This document shows positions 42,072-50,202 of a DNA stretch of 64,000 bases, piece by piece. The notes under the pieces were generated by a model that did no database searches, was not told the DNA's origin, and saw only the letters and a program-made list of their open reading frames with translations. This stretch comes from Streptomyces sp. CB01201 (GTDB taxonomy: Bacteria; Actinomycetota; Actinomycetes; Streptomycetales; Streptomycetaceae): NCBI RefSeq assembly GCF_002803085.1, contig NZ_NNBJ01000008.1, forward strand, positions 1-64,000, read 5' to 3'. The translations under genes were made by a program, and so were the position numbers. Positions within the stretch are counted from its first letter, which is position 1; each line of letters opens with the position of its first letter.

Positions 42072-42919
42072 CGTTGGCCGCCCTGGTGGGCGATCATGTC
42101 GACTCCGGACCGGCGCAGGGCCAGCTTCAGGGCGTCCGCCAGGCTGGCCTTCGTCACGATGCCGTCGAACTCGATGCCGAGGGCGACGATGGTCTGCGCG
42201 ATCTGCGGGCTGATGCCGGACACCGTGCACTCGGCGCCCATCAGACGGGCGGCGACGATGGTCTTGAGGAGGTGCTGGGCGACCTGGGTGTCCACGGCGG
42301 GCACACCCGTGATGTCGATGATCGCCTGCTCGGAGCCGGTGTCCACGAGGGCCTGGAGGAGCTTCTCCATGACCACCTGGGTACGCGCCGAGTCCAGCGT
42401 GCCGACCAGCGGCACGGCGATGACGCCGTCCCACAGCCGGACCACCGGGGTGGACAGTTCCAGGAGCTGCTCCGCCTGCGCGGAGATCAGCTCGTCACGC
42501 GTCTGCGTGTAGGTCTCGATGGTGAACAGGCCCAGGCCGTCCAGAATGCGTCCGAGCTGAAGATAGGCGCGCACCACTTCGGCGCTGCCGTCCTCCAGGA
42601 GCGGTTCGAGCACGCGCTTGAGCGCGAAGACGCTGATGGCCGTCTCGCTCGGCGAAAAACCCTGACGCGCTCTGTTGCGCGAGAGTTCCGTCAGCAGTGC
42701 GCGGACTTCCGACATCTGCTCGGAGTGAACGTCGGTCGCACCCTGTCGCAATGCCTCCACGAGCGCCTCGTACAGCTCCCGCAGCTCACGGTCGAGCTCG
42801 GCCTTGCCCACGCGACTGCCCAGCGTCCCCGACACCTCGCGAATCCACGAGGAGGCCAGGTCCCCGCTCTCTACCGACAGGATTCCCACCAGGTCCACAG
42901 CGCTGTCTCGCTTCACCAT
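42068..42919 (-). CDS. RsbR-like stressosome sensor
   Basis: The 283-residue protein has an N-terminal non-heme-globin-like helical domain (about 1-150) and a C-terminal STAS domain (about 165-275; VPLVGTLDSARTQVVMEKLL, DITGVPAVDTQVAQHL). The two Thr of DITGVPAVDT correspond to the RsbR phosphorylation sites. It is the first gene of the stressosome operon and begins at ATG 42919. The N-terminal domain is divergent and probably carries the sensory specificity. Confidence 0.92.
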   Translation of the reverse strand: MVKRDSAVDLVGILSVESGDLASSWIREVSGTLGSRVGKAELDRELRELYEALVEALRQGATDVHSEQMSEVRALLTELSRNRARQGFSPSETAISVFALKRVLEPLLEDGSAEVVRAYLQLGRILDGLGLFTIETYTQTRDELISAQAEQLLELSTPVVRLWDGVIAVPLVGTLDSARTQVVMEKLLQALVDTGSEQAIIDITGVPAVDTQVAQHLLKTIVAARLMGAECTVSGISPQIAQTIVALGIEFDGIVTKASLADALKLALRRSGVDMIAHQGGQR

Positions 42920-43086
42920 TCAGGCGCTCCTTCGGTATTCATATATTCGCGTCAGAGCTGACCCATGCAGCGTACGGCACACATGACGCGAGGAGTCACG
43001 GTCCGCCTGAGCGCTCCCCCGCAGGAGTTGCGAATTCCGTTCGCCGCCCGGCGGAGCAGATACGGGGGCGGACTTCGCGGCCCGGT

Positions 43087-43560
43087 TCAGATGAGGCGGT
43101 CGGCGCCGGCCGGGTGGCCTCCGGGATCGTCGGACAGGGCGATCCTGGTCGTGACGCGCTTGCCCACGGGCTCGCGGCTGACCTCGAAACTGCGGCATAC
43201 GCCCATCACGATCTCCAGACCGTGCTGGCCGACCCGGCCCGGGTCGGCCGGGCGGGCCATCGGCAGCGTGGACTCGCTGTCCCAGACGCTGACCTCTACG
43301 GTCCCGTCGCTCACCTGGAGGTCGAGCAGACAGGGACCCGGCGCGTACTTGTAGGCGTTCGTCACCAGCTCGCTCACCACCAGCTGGACGGTGCCCATGA
43401 CACGGGACGACACCGGGATCCCATGGACCGCCTGCACCTCGGCCAGGAAGCGACGTGCCACATCACGGGCCTCCGCGATGGACTCATCGCCACCGAATGT
43501 GGCCGCCGACCATATCGGCCGGTCGGCCGTCACGCGCCGGACCGCGTCGTTGCACACCAT
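43087..43560 (-). CDS. RsbW-like ATP-binding anti-sigma regulator
   Basis: The protein of about 157 residues is a GHKL ATPase of the kind abundant in Streptomyces: N box LVVSELVTNAYKYAPG, G1 variant VWDSESTLP and G2 HGLEIVMGVCRSFEV. It may bind or phosphorylate STAS partners. The G1 motif lacks the usual DxGxG, suggesting weak or altered ATP use. ATG 43560 is preferred; a GTG at 43590 would add 10 residues. It is transcribed in the same direction as the stressosome operon, 167 bases upstream, and may belong to it functionally. Confidence 0.8.
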   Translation of the reverse strand: MVCNDAVRRVTADRPIWSAATFGGDESIAEARDVARRFLAEVQAVHGIPVSSRVMGTVQLVVSELVTNAYKYAPGPCLLDLQVSDGTVEVSVWDSESTLPMARPADPGRVGQHGLEIVMGVCRSFEVSREPVGKRVTTRIALSDDPGGHPAGADRLI

Positions 43561-43706
43561 CTGATCCACACCGCCATCCCCGTTCCACACATACCCAGGT
43601 TTGGCCAGCTACCCCGATATATGTCTTCCACACACTCCGAACCCCACCTTCTGTCGGCAGACCCCGCGCTCCCGTCGGCGGGCCCCGCACCCGGGACAGT
43701 CGCGGG

Positions 43707-45095
43707 TCAGGCGTCGACGGCCCGGTCGACGAGCGCGCCCGCCATGCCGGTGTACGCCGTCGGGTCGCAGAGGGCGACGAGTTCCTTCGCCCCGATCAGG
43801 CCGGCCAGCTCGGGGGTCTCGGCAAGGACGTCGGCCAGCGGTCGGCCGGTCTGGCCCGCGAGCGCCGAGGCGTCGCCGAGGAGCCGCTTGGCGACCCCCT
43901 TGCCGAGCTTGGGGGCGAGTACGGCCACGATGCGCTCCGAGACGATCTGACTGCCCGTCAGCCCGAGGTTGGCCAGCATCCGCTCCGGACGCACCTCAAG
44001 CCCCTCGGCCAGCTCGACCGCCGTGTGCGCGGCGCCGCCGGTGAGCCTGAGGCACTCGCGGAGCAGCTGCCATTCCGCGTGCCAGGCCCCGCCCGAGCGC
44101 TCGTCCTCCGACAGCATGCACTGCGTCAACGCCGAAGCCATCGCGGGCACTTGGAGCGCGGCCGAGCGGATCAGGGTGGCGAGCACCGGGTTGCGCTTGT
44201 GCGGCATCGCCGAGGAGCCGCCGCGACCGGCCACGAACGGCTCGGCCACTTCGGCGACTTCGGTCCTGGCCAGCGACTGCACATCGACCGCGATCTTGCC
44301 CAGCGCCCCCGACGTGAACGCCAGCACGGCCGCCAGGTCGGCCATCGGGGTGCGCAGGGTGTGCCAGGGCAGCACGGGCCGGGCCAGACCCGTCTCCGCC
44401 GCGAAGGCCTCGACCAGCCGGTCGAGATGGTCTCCGGGGTCGACGGACTCCGCACCGTCGAGCCGGGCGTACTCAAGGTATCCGGCGAGCGTCCCGGCCG
44501 CGCCGCCCAGCGAGACGGGCAACCCGGCGTCGAGGACATGGCCGACCCTGCGCTCCGCGTCGAGGACCAGCCGGCGCCAGCCCGCGGCCTTCAGGCCGAA
44601 GGTGGTGGGCACGGCCTGGAGCGCGAGGGTGCGCCCGGGCATCACGGTGTCGCGATACCGGACGGCGGCGTCGGCGAGCGCAGCGGCCGTCCGGGCCAGG
44701 TCGCCCCGGATGACGCGCAACGCCCGCTGGGCCACCAGCATCGCTCCGGTGTCGAAGATGTCCTGGCTGGTGGAGCCGCGGTGGACGTATTCGGCCGCGG
44801 CCGGCTCGTCCGCCGCTACCGCCCGGGTGAGTGCCGCGACCAGGCCGACCACCGGATTGGCCGTCTCCCGCGATGCCAGGGCGATCTCCCGGACGTCGAA
44901 GCGCTCGGCCCTGGCGGCGCGGGTGATCGCCTCGGCGGCCGGCCCGGGGAGCGTGCCGATGCGGGCCTGGGCCCGGGCGAGGGCCGCCTCCGCGTCGAGC
45001 ATGGCCTGGAGCCAGGCGCCGTCCTCCACGGCCGCCTCCACCGGAGTCCCGGCCCGAACCGGGGAGAGCAGTCCGGAGTCGATGTGCGTGGTCAT
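43707..45095 (-). CDS. Adenylosuccinate lyase / 3-carboxymuconate cycloisomerase family enzyme
   Basis: The 462-residue protein belongs to the fumarase/aspartase superfamily, with signature GSSAMPHKRNP at about 291-301, HRGSTSQDIFDTG at about 105 and an SLGGAAGTLAGY region at about 195. The overall sequence fits PcaB-like 3-carboxy-cis,cis-muconate cycloisomerase (protocatechuate catabolism) better than PurB, but no other pca gene is adjacent. ATG 45095 was chosen for the AGAGGTG site. The role remains open between aromatic catabolism and an unrelated elimination reaction. Confidence 0.85.
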   Translation of the reverse strand: MTTHIDSGLLSPVRAGTPVEAAVEDGAWLQAMLDAEAALARAQARIGTLPGPAAEAITRAARAERFDVREIALASRETANPVVGLVAALTRAVAADEPAAAEYVHRGSTSQDIFDTGAMLVAQRALRVIRGDLARTAAALADAAVRYRDTVMPGRTLALQAVPTTFGLKAAGWRRLVLDAERRVGHVLDAGLPVSLGGAAGTLAGYLEYARLDGAESVDPGDHLDRLVEAFAAETGLARPVLPWHTLRTPMADLAAVLAFTSGALGKIAVDVQSLARTEVAEVAEPFVAGRGGSSAMPHKRNPVLATLIRSAALQVPAMASALTQCMLSEDERSGGAWHAEWQLLRECLRLTGGAAHTAVELAEGLEVRPERMLANLGLTGSQIVSERIVAVLAPKLGKGVAKRLLGDASALAGQTGRPLADVLAETPELAGLIGAKELVALCDPTAYTGMAGALVDRAVDA

Positions 45096-45237
45096 GGGAT
45101 CACCTCTGTCAGACGGGTCGTCGCCGACCGCTCGGAAGCCGGCGAGTGCCATCGGGTTCGCCCCGGGTCGAGTACCGGCCGCGGTCACCCGGCGCACCGC
45201 CTCGGTGGGGACACCGTAGCGAACAGGCCCAACAGTC

Positions 45238-45366
45238 CTATGCGATCCGTGCCCCCGCCAAGTCCTCGGCCGCGAAGGTGATCAGCATCATGTCGTGGTG
45301 GCCGCTGCGGCGGAAAGCGCCCGTGGCCGGCGGCTTCGGCCGCGGTGTCACGCACGCGTACTCCAT
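45238..45366 (-). pseudogene. Short relic ORF after the MurE-like gene
   Basis: A frame of 42 codons starts 3 bases after the MurE stop (ATG 45366) without a ribosome site and ends at TAG 45238. It reads TPRPKPPATGAFRRSGHHD and then MLITFAAEDLAGARIA. The sequence looks like a protein end rather than random high-GC coding. It may be the remnant of a deleted downstream gene, but I cannot name the family. Confidence 0.25.
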
Positions 45367-45369
45367 CAA

Positions 45370-46860
45370 CTAAGCCTGCGCTGAAGCGAGTTCGCGCACC
45401 GTCGCCATGTCGCTGAACGGCAGCAGCTCTTCGCCGACGATCTGGTACGGCTCGCTCCCCTTGCCCGCGATCAGGACGATGTCGTCCGGCCCGGCGACGG
45501 ACAGGGCGAGAGCGATGGCCCGACCCCGGTCGGCGCACCGCTCGAAGCGGGTGCCGCTCGCCACCAGGCCCGGCGTGATCTGGTCCAGAATCGCCTCGGG
45601 GTCCTCGTGCCGGGGGTTGTCCGAGGTGAGGACGACCCGGTCGGAGTGGGTGCCGGCGATCCGGCCCATCTGGGCGCGCTTGGTGGTGTCCCGGTCGCCG
45701 CCGCAGCCGAAGACGGTGATGACCTGGTGGGTGGCGAATTCCCGGATGGCGGTGAGCACCTTGTCCAGAGAGTCGGGCGAGTGCGCGTAGTCCACGATCA
45801 CCGACGTGCCGCGCGGAGTCTGGAAGCGCTCGAAGCGTCCCGGCACCGGAGGCATCCGCTCCAGCGCGGCGACAAGACCGGCCAGGTCGTGTCCCAGGAG
45901 ATGACAAGCCGCCACGGTGGCAAGGGCGTTGGCGACCGAGAAGCGTCCCGGTACGGGAATCGCGGCGGGGTACTTGCGCCCGCCGTGGTGCAGCGTGAAG
46001 CGCGTACCGAAGGCGTCCATGGTCAGCTCGGTCGCCCGGAAGTCAGCCTCCGTGTCCAGGGCGTACGTGGTGACCTCACCGGGCATCAACGCCCCGATCC
46101 CCGCGCCCACCGCGTCGTCGGCGTTGACCACAGCGCGGCGGCACAGCCCCTGGAACAGGCGCAGTTTCGCGTCCCGGTAGTTCTCCATCGTGCCGTGGTC
46201 GTCCAGGTGGTCCTGGGTGAGGTTGGTGAAGATGCCGACATCGATGAAGGCGTGGTCCACACGGTGGTGCAGCAGGCCCATCGAGGTGGCCTCAAGGACC
46301 ACGGTGCTCACCTCGCGGTCGCGCATCTGGCCCAGCAGGTACTGGAAGTCCGGTGACTCCGGAGTGGTCAGCACCGAACGCGGCATGGGGATCAGCGCGT
46401 CGCCGATCCGGTTGCCGGCCGTCCCGATCACCCCCACCCGCGCGCCTTCGGCGAGCCGCAGCACGGACTCGACCATGTACGAGACCGAGGTCTTCCCGTT
46501 GGTTCCCGTGACGGCCACCATGTCCATGTCCCGCCCCGGCTCCCCGTAGTAGCGGGAGGTGACGAACGCGGCCGCGGTCCGGGCGTCGGGCACCCGCACG
46601 ACACACACCGCGGCTTCCGTCGCCCACACCGAGGCCGGCAGGTCCGGGGTCGCGCTGTCGACGAGCACGGCGACGGCACCGCGCGCGAGGGCCGGACCCA
46701 CCGCTTCGGGGCCGCCCTCGCGGTGTCCCGGCACCGCGATGAACAGCGCCCCCGGCGAGACGCGGTGCGCGTCGAAGCACGTACCGGCGGTGATGTGTGT
46801 CTCCGGATCCCCCAGGAGGACCTCGTGGTCGTGCCCGGCCAGCAATTCGGTCAACTTCAT
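45370..46860 (-). CDS. MurE-like Mur ligase (UDP-MurNAc-tripeptide synthetase family)
   Basis: The 496-residue ATP-dependent ligase has the Mur ligase P-loop VAVTGTNGKTSVSYMVE at about 115, the HxxH/DxHTRN-like segment TNLTQDHLDDHGTMENY at about 213 and the MurE-specific amino-acid-binding motif SDNPRHEDP (DNPRxE, typical for meso-diaminopimelate). It would add diaminopimelate or a related amino acid to a UDP-MurNAc-dipeptide-type acceptor. It lies outside any division/cell-wall cluster, next to a D-threonine-aldolase-like gene, so it is probably a specialised paralogue. The ATG at 46860 follows GGACCTCC-like AGGACC; fair ribosome site. Confidence 0.88.
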   Translation of the reverse strand: MKLTELLAGHDHEVLLGDPETHITAGTCFDAHRVSPGALFIAVPGHREGGPEAVGPALARGAVAVLVDSATPDLPASVWATEAAVCVVRVPDARTAAAFVTSRYYGEPGRDMDMVAVTGTNGKTSVSYMVESVLRLAEGARVGVIGTAGNRIGDALIPMPRSVLTTPESPDFQYLLGQMRDREVSTVVLEATSMGLLHHRVDHAFIDVGIFTNLTQDHLDDHGTMENYRDAKLRLFQGLCRRAVVNADDAVGAGIGALMPGEVTTYALDTEADFRATELTMDAFGTRFTLHHGGRKYPAAIPVPGRFSVANALATVAACHLLGHDLAGLVAALERMPPVPGRFERFQTPRGTSVIVDYAHSPDSLDKVLTAIREFATHQVITVFGCGGDRDTTKRAQMGRIAGTHSDRVVLTSDNPRHEDPEAILDQITPGLVASGTRFERCADRGRAIALALSVAGPDDIVLIAGKGSEPYQIVGEELLPFSDMATVRELASAQA

Positions 46861-47126
46861 GGAGGTCCTCTCGATGGTGCGGGCCGGTCGGACGTCCGGC
46901 CGTCACCAACAGCGGTGACGGCACGCGCCGAGGGGCCGCGGAAACGGTGCGGAAGCGTGCGGGAGGTGCGCGACGGACGGCTCGATGGTGTGAGCGACCG
47001 GGGAAAGCACGCGAACAACCGGAGAAGGGAAACGCGTACGGGAGCGGGGGCTCGGAAGGGCCGACAGCGCTCTGCGTACGGAAAGGAGGACCGGAATCGG
47101 GTCCGTGGGGGAACGGCTGCCGCAAG

Positions 47127-47231
47127 CTAGCCAAAGCCGTGCAGCGCGCGGCAGCGGATGCGCGGCGCGGTGGGACACAGCGCACGCGGGGCGCCACTCA
47201 GGCACTCCCTCACCACGCATGTGCAACCCAT
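47127..47231 (-). CDS. Doubtful Cys-rich small ORF upstream of the MurE-like gene
   Basis: ATG 47231 opens 34 codons starting MGCTCVVRECLSG, with five Cys in all. There is no ribosome site, but TACACT lies 9 bases upstream of the ATG in a position that would make the transcript leaderless. It could be a regulatory leader peptide for the gene 266 bases downstream. It is equally likely to be chance. Confidence 0.2.
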   Translation of the reverse strand: MGCTCVVRECLSGAPRALCPTAPRIRCRALHGFG

Positions 47232-47256
47232 GAGTGGAGTGTACGTCCCAGGGGAC

Positions 47257-47285
47257 GGCGCGGCTCCCACCCCTGGAGCCGCGCC
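47257..47285. terminator. GC-rich hairpin
   Basis: GGCGCGGCTCC (47257-47267) pairs perfectly with GGAGCCGCGCC (47275-47285) around a 7-base loop. It may end transcription from the D-threonine-aldolase-like gene. Confidence 0.55.
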
Positions 47286-47386
47286 GGCGCACCCGGACCG
47301 GTGCGGCGCCCGCGCGCGATGGTGCCCCGCGTGCGGCACGGGCCCTCCGCATCGGGCCGGGAACGCATCGTGCCGGGATCGGGAAA

Positions 47387-47420
47387 CGCCCGTGCGCCCT
47401 CGGCCGGGGACGCACGGGCG
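47387..47420 (-). terminator. Hairpin after the D-threonine-aldolase-like gene
   Basis: CGCCCGTGCG (47387-47396) pairs perfectly with CGCACGGGCG (47411-47420) around a 14-base loop. It starts 9 bases past the stop at 47429. There is no U tract. Confidence 0.6.
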
Positions 47421-47428
47421 GTCGCGGT

Positions 47429-48622
47429 TCACCAACCGGTCACGCGCGTCCAGAAGTCCTCGATCTGCGGCGCGGTTTCCGCGGTCCGGGTGCTGTCGAC
47501 GACGTGGTAGCCGCGGTGCTGGGCGGCGGTGGCGCAGGCGTGATTGGGCAGGATCCGCAGCCGGGTGCCGATGGGCAGCTCGGGCAGGGGTGCGCCGTCG
47601 CGGGCGGTGAGGGTGCCGTGCTCCTGGCTGGCGGCCGTCATCACGATGTCCGGGATCAGGTGGCCGTCGAGGTCGGTGACCAGGCCGTAGCCCTGGTCCT
47701 GCGGCTGGACCGAGGTGCCGCGGTCGCGGGACATGGCCATCCAGCCGCCGTCGGTGACCAGCCATCCGTATTCGGGGCGGTGGCCGATGACGGTGACGAC
47801 GACCGACAGGGCGAGGTCGTCGACACGGCAGACGCCGAGCCCGGCCATCACCAGGTCGAAGAAGACGTAGTTGCCCGCGCGCAGTTCGGTGACACCGGTG
47901 AGATCGTCGGCCGCGTGTGCGGTCGGAGTGGAGCCCACGCTGACGGTGGCCACGGGCAGACCGGCCGCCCGCAGCCGCTCTGCCGCGCGGACGGCGGTGT
48001 CGCGTTCGTTCTTCGCCGCCAGGCGCTGCTCCTCGGGGGTGTAGGCGAAGTACGACTCCCCCGCATGGGTCAACACCCCGTCCAGACAACCCGCTTCGTG
48101 CAGAACGTGCCCGATCTCGACCAGTTCGGGCGCGTCGGGCTTCAGGCCACCGCGATGGCCGTCGCAGTCGACCTCGATCTGGGTAGGGACCGCCACGCCG
48201 GCCTCGCGCGAGGCCCGGGCCACGGACTCCGCCTGCTCCACACTGTCCAGCAGGATGCGCAGGGTGACTCCGCGGCCCAACAGCGCCAGAACGCGCGGGA
48301 GTTTGTGGGGGTCGATGCCTACGGCGTACGTGATGTCGGTATGGCCGCCGTCGGCGAACGCCTCGGCCTCGGCGAGCGTGGAGACGGTGACGGGGCCGGG
48401 CTTGCCGTGGTGCAGGAAGGCGGCCACACCGAGGGACTTGGCCGTCTTGACATGAGGGCGCAGGCCAACTCCCAAGCCTTCGGCCCGAGTTGCGAGCCGG
48501 TCGATGTTGCGACGCATCTTGTGCACGTCGACGACGGCGAAGGGGGTGTCGGGATCGGCCAGGGTCCTGGCGGCTTCGGGGCCGGCAGCTTCGGAACGGG
48601 CCGTGTGCGCGGGGTTGTTCAC
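47429..48622 (-). CDS. D-threonine aldolase / D-serine dehydratase-like PLP enzyme
   Basis: The 397-residue protein has the alanine-racemase-fold PLP barrel: DTPFAVVDVHKMRRNI at about 26, PLP-lysine in LRPHVKTAKS at about 57, a VSVGSTPTA phosphate site at about 226 and the C-terminal metal-site motif NHACAT at about 366 (His-x-Cys, as in D-serine dehydratase/D-threonine aldolase). It should cleave or deaminate beta-hydroxy D-amino acids. GTG 48622 overlaps the stop of a relic ornithine-cyclodeaminase fragment, so translation may still be coupled to it. Confidence 0.85.
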   Translation of the reverse strand: MNNPAHTARSEAAGPEAARTLADPDTPFAVVDVHKMRRNIDRLATRAEGLGVGLRPHVKTAKSLGVAAFLHHGKPGPVTVSTLAEAEAFADGGHTDITYAVGIDPHKLPRVLALLGRGVTLRILLDSVEQAESVARASREAGVAVPTQIEVDCDGHRGGLKPDAPELVEIGHVLHEAGCLDGVLTHAGESYFAYTPEEQRLAAKNERDTAVRAAERLRAAGLPVATVSVGSTPTAHAADDLTGVTELRAGNYVFFDLVMAGLGVCRVDDLALSVVVTVIGHRPEYGWLVTDGGWMAMSRDRGTSVQPQDQGYGLVTDLDGHLIPDIVMTAASQEHGTLTARDGAPLPELPIGTRLRILPNHACATAAQHRGYHVVDSTRTAETAPQIEDFWTRVTGW

Positions 48623-48753
48623 AGGCAGATGTCCATCTTCTTCAGGAGGGCGGGGCCCACGTACAGGTCCTGGACGCCGATTCCGGAGCTGTCGAAGACC
48701 GTGATGCCACTGCCCTCCGAACGTCCCGGGGCGGTCGCGAAGTGCCGCTTCAC
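48619..48753 (-). pseudogene. Relic C-terminus of an ornithine cyclodeaminase family gene
   Basis: A 44-codon frame starts at a GTG overlapping the stop of the upstream regulator and ends at a TGA overlapping the start of the next enzyme. It includes ITVFDSSGIGVQDLYVGPAL, the typical C-terminal segment of ornithine cyclodeaminase/mu-crystallin proteins. About 280 residues are missing. The deletion is in frame with coupling at both ends, so a short peptide may still be translated and keep downstream translation going. Confidence 0.72.
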
Positions 48754-49439
48754 TTGGCGTAGTTGTAGACGGTCGCCCTGGATACGCCCAGCAGGTCCGC
48801 GATGGCCTGCGCGGCATCCCGCGAGTCGAAATAGCCGTCCTGGTGCAGCTGCCGCACCAGCGCCTTCTTGTCCTCGCGCCCCAGCGAACGGGGCGTCGCA
48901 CCGCGCTCGGCGGCCAGTTCCTCCACCGCCCGGCGCAAGGCGCGGGCGTTGCGGTCCCGCAGGGACTCCAGGGGCTGTTCGCGGTACTGGGTGTCCGTGG
49001 CCACGAGGTTCGACAGCGCGAGCGTGACGGGTGACAGCACCGAGACATCGAGATTGAGGCAGAGCGCCGCGATGTACTGCCCGGCGGCGTTCTTGATCCC
49101 GATGGACGTGCTCTTGGCCGGGCGGCCGTCGGGAAAGCGGTTGGGGTAGTTCTGGATCACGCTGGGGTAGTCGGGGTCCTCGATACGCGCGAGACCCAGT
49201 TCCGTGGCGGAGTCGCCGATCTCGCGGCCCGAGAGGTTGTTCTCGATCACCCGGATCGCGTGCTGCGGATCGCGCAGGTCATGCAGCACCACCTCGCACA
49301 GGCCCGGGAACATCCGGCCCAGCGCGACGGCGATCCCCTCCGCCTCGCGGATGAGGTGCTCGTCCTCGCCCGTGGACGGCACCGGGACGGCACTCTCGCG
49401 CTCGCCCGACCCCGGGCTCCCGTCCACCCTGCGTGCCAC
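48750..49439 (-). CDS. YheO-like PAS/helix-turn-helix regulator (DauR type)
   Basis: The 229-residue protein has a YheO-like PAS domain (about 30-150; EVVLHDLRDPQHAIRVIENNLSGREIG, SIGIKNAAGQYIAALCLNLDVS) and a C-terminal helix-turn-helix (about 185-229; DSRDAAQAIADLLGVSRATVYNYAK). This architecture is shared with DauR, a regulator of D-arginine catabolism, and such genes often sit beside amino-acid catabolic enzymes. It begins at GTG 49439 and is first in the operon with the cyclodeaminase relic and the D-threonine-aldolase-like enzyme, which it presumably controls in response to an amino acid. Confidence 0.87.
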   Translation of the reverse strand: MARRVDGSPGSGERESAVPVPSTGEDEHLIREAEGIAVALGRMFPGLCEVVLHDLRDPQHAIRVIENNLSGREIGDSATELGLARIEDPDYPSVIQNYPNRFPDGRPAKSTSIGIKNAAGQYIAALCLNLDVSVLSPVTLALSNLVATDTQYREQPLESLRDRNARALRRAVEELAAERGATPRSLGREDKKALVRQLHQDGYFDSRDAAQAIADLLGVSRATVYNYAK

Positions 49440-49465
49440 CAGAACTCCGTCCGTCGAATCTACCT

Positions 49466-49490
49466 TCTAGATTTATACGACAACTCTAGA
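49466..49490. promoter_or_regulatory. Two TCTAGA sites upstream of the YheO-like regulator
   Basis: TCTAGATTT begins at 49466 and TCTAGATTA at 49485, 19 bases apart in an unusually AT-rich stretch. They lie 27-51 bases upstream of the regulator start and are candidate autoregulatory sites. Confidence 0.45.
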
Positions 49491-49531
49491 TTATCAGTCC
49501 AGCAAGCACCTCGCCCCTCCCTCTGTCGCCC

Positions 49532-49726
49532 CTAGTCGCCCTCGCCGGACGTTCCCTTCCAGCCCCGGCGGCGGTTCTTCTGCGAGTGGCGTACGAGTTC
49601 ACCCGCGGCGAGCGTCACCGCCGACACTCCACGCACCCACCGGGGCCCGCCGCGCTCCGCCCACACCACGCAGACGCACCCACCGACGACGAGCACCAGC
49701 AGGACGACCAGTACCAGACCGACCAT
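49532..49726 (-). CDS. Small single-pass membrane protein, 64 residues
   Basis: The peptide begins with a long hydrophobic helix (VGLVLVVLLVLVVGGCVCVVW) followed by a basic cytosolic-type tail ending WKGTSGEGD. The ATG at 49726 is preceded by GGTGGAG. Function unknown. It neighbours stress genes (CsbD-like and a hydrophobic peptide), which suggests but does not prove a related role. Confidence 0.55.
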   Translation of the reverse strand: MVGLVLVVLLVLVVGGCVCVVWAERGGPRWVRGVSAVTLAAGELVRHSQKNRRRGWKGTSGEGD

Positions 49727-49881
49727 GTTCTCCACCTCATCCGAACTCGTCCGCAGTCTTCACTCACCCGCAGTCTTTCACCGGAGTACAAGCCAACTGC
49801 ATTTGTCCCGCCGTCCTGTTGCCGTCTCGTCACAACTTGACATGACTCGGTGGCAATCCGCGGAATTGACAGAACATGTAT

Positions 49882-49929
49882 GTGGCCGGGCCGCGTCGAT
49901 TGACGCGGCCCGGCCACATGCATGTTTTT
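49882..49929. terminator. Strong intrinsic terminator
   Basis: GTGGCCGGGCCGCGTC (49882-49897) pairs perfectly with its complement at 49902-49917 around a GATT loop, and a T5 run ends at 49929. It lies downstream of the leftward CsbD gene. The U tract is on the plus strand, but the long stem can stop either polymerase. Confidence 0.8.
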
Positions 49930-49950
49930 CGGAGCGGTATCCGTCGGGCG

Positions 49951-50124
49951 TCAGTCCTTCAGGACGTCCTTGATCTTTTCCTTGGCGCCCCGGGCGTCGC
50001 CCTTCACCTGCTCGCCCCGACCTTCGGCTTCCAGGCGCTCGTTGCCGACCGCGCTGCCGGCCTTTTCCTTGACCTTGCCCTTGGCCTGCTCGACCTTGGA
50101 CTTCGCCTTCTCGTCGCCTGCCAC
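49951..50124 (-). CDS. CsbD-like general stress protein
   Basis: The 57-residue, highly charged peptide has the CsbD signature: DEKAKSKVEQAKGKVKEKAGSAVGNERLEAEG followed by GDARGAKEKIKDVLKD. CsbD proteins are induced as part of the general stress regulon in many bacteria; their molecular function is unclear. The GTG at 50124 follows AAGGGAG. A SigB-like promoter can be drawn upstream, and a strong terminator follows the stop. Confidence 0.88.
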   Translation of the reverse strand: MAGDEKAKSKVEQAKGKVKEKAGSAVGNERLEAEGRGEQVKGDARGAKEKIKDVLKD

Positions 50125-50179
50125 AACAATCAACTCCCTTGAACCACGGTGGGGGGGTTTTCCGCTCAAGGAGCCGGAT

Positions 50180-50202
50180 GTCCCCGATCCGCCGCCGCAA
50201 AC
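50180..50202 (-). promoter_or_regulatory. Possible SigB-type promoter of the CsbD gene
   Basis: On the minus strand GTTT (50202-50199), a 14-base spacer and GGGAC (50184-50180) approximate the Streptomyces SigB consensus GNNT-N14-16-GGGTA(C/T). The -10 match is imperfect. Confidence 0.3.

Larger units (their letters stand above)
46861..47428. other. 568-base intergenic region with two hairpins and a doubtful small ORF
   Basis: This region separates the D-threonine-aldolase-like gene from the MurE-like gene on the minus strand. It contains the two GC-rich hairpins and the Cys-rich ORF listed separately, and must contain the murE-like promoter. Otherwise purine-rich sequence with no recognisable gene. 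Confidence 0.5.

Noticed and set aside
45146..45373. Plus-strand frame between the lyase and MurE-like genes
   Set aside because: No ribosome site and a biased Arg/Pro/Ser translation; the opposite strand holds a more protein-like relic.
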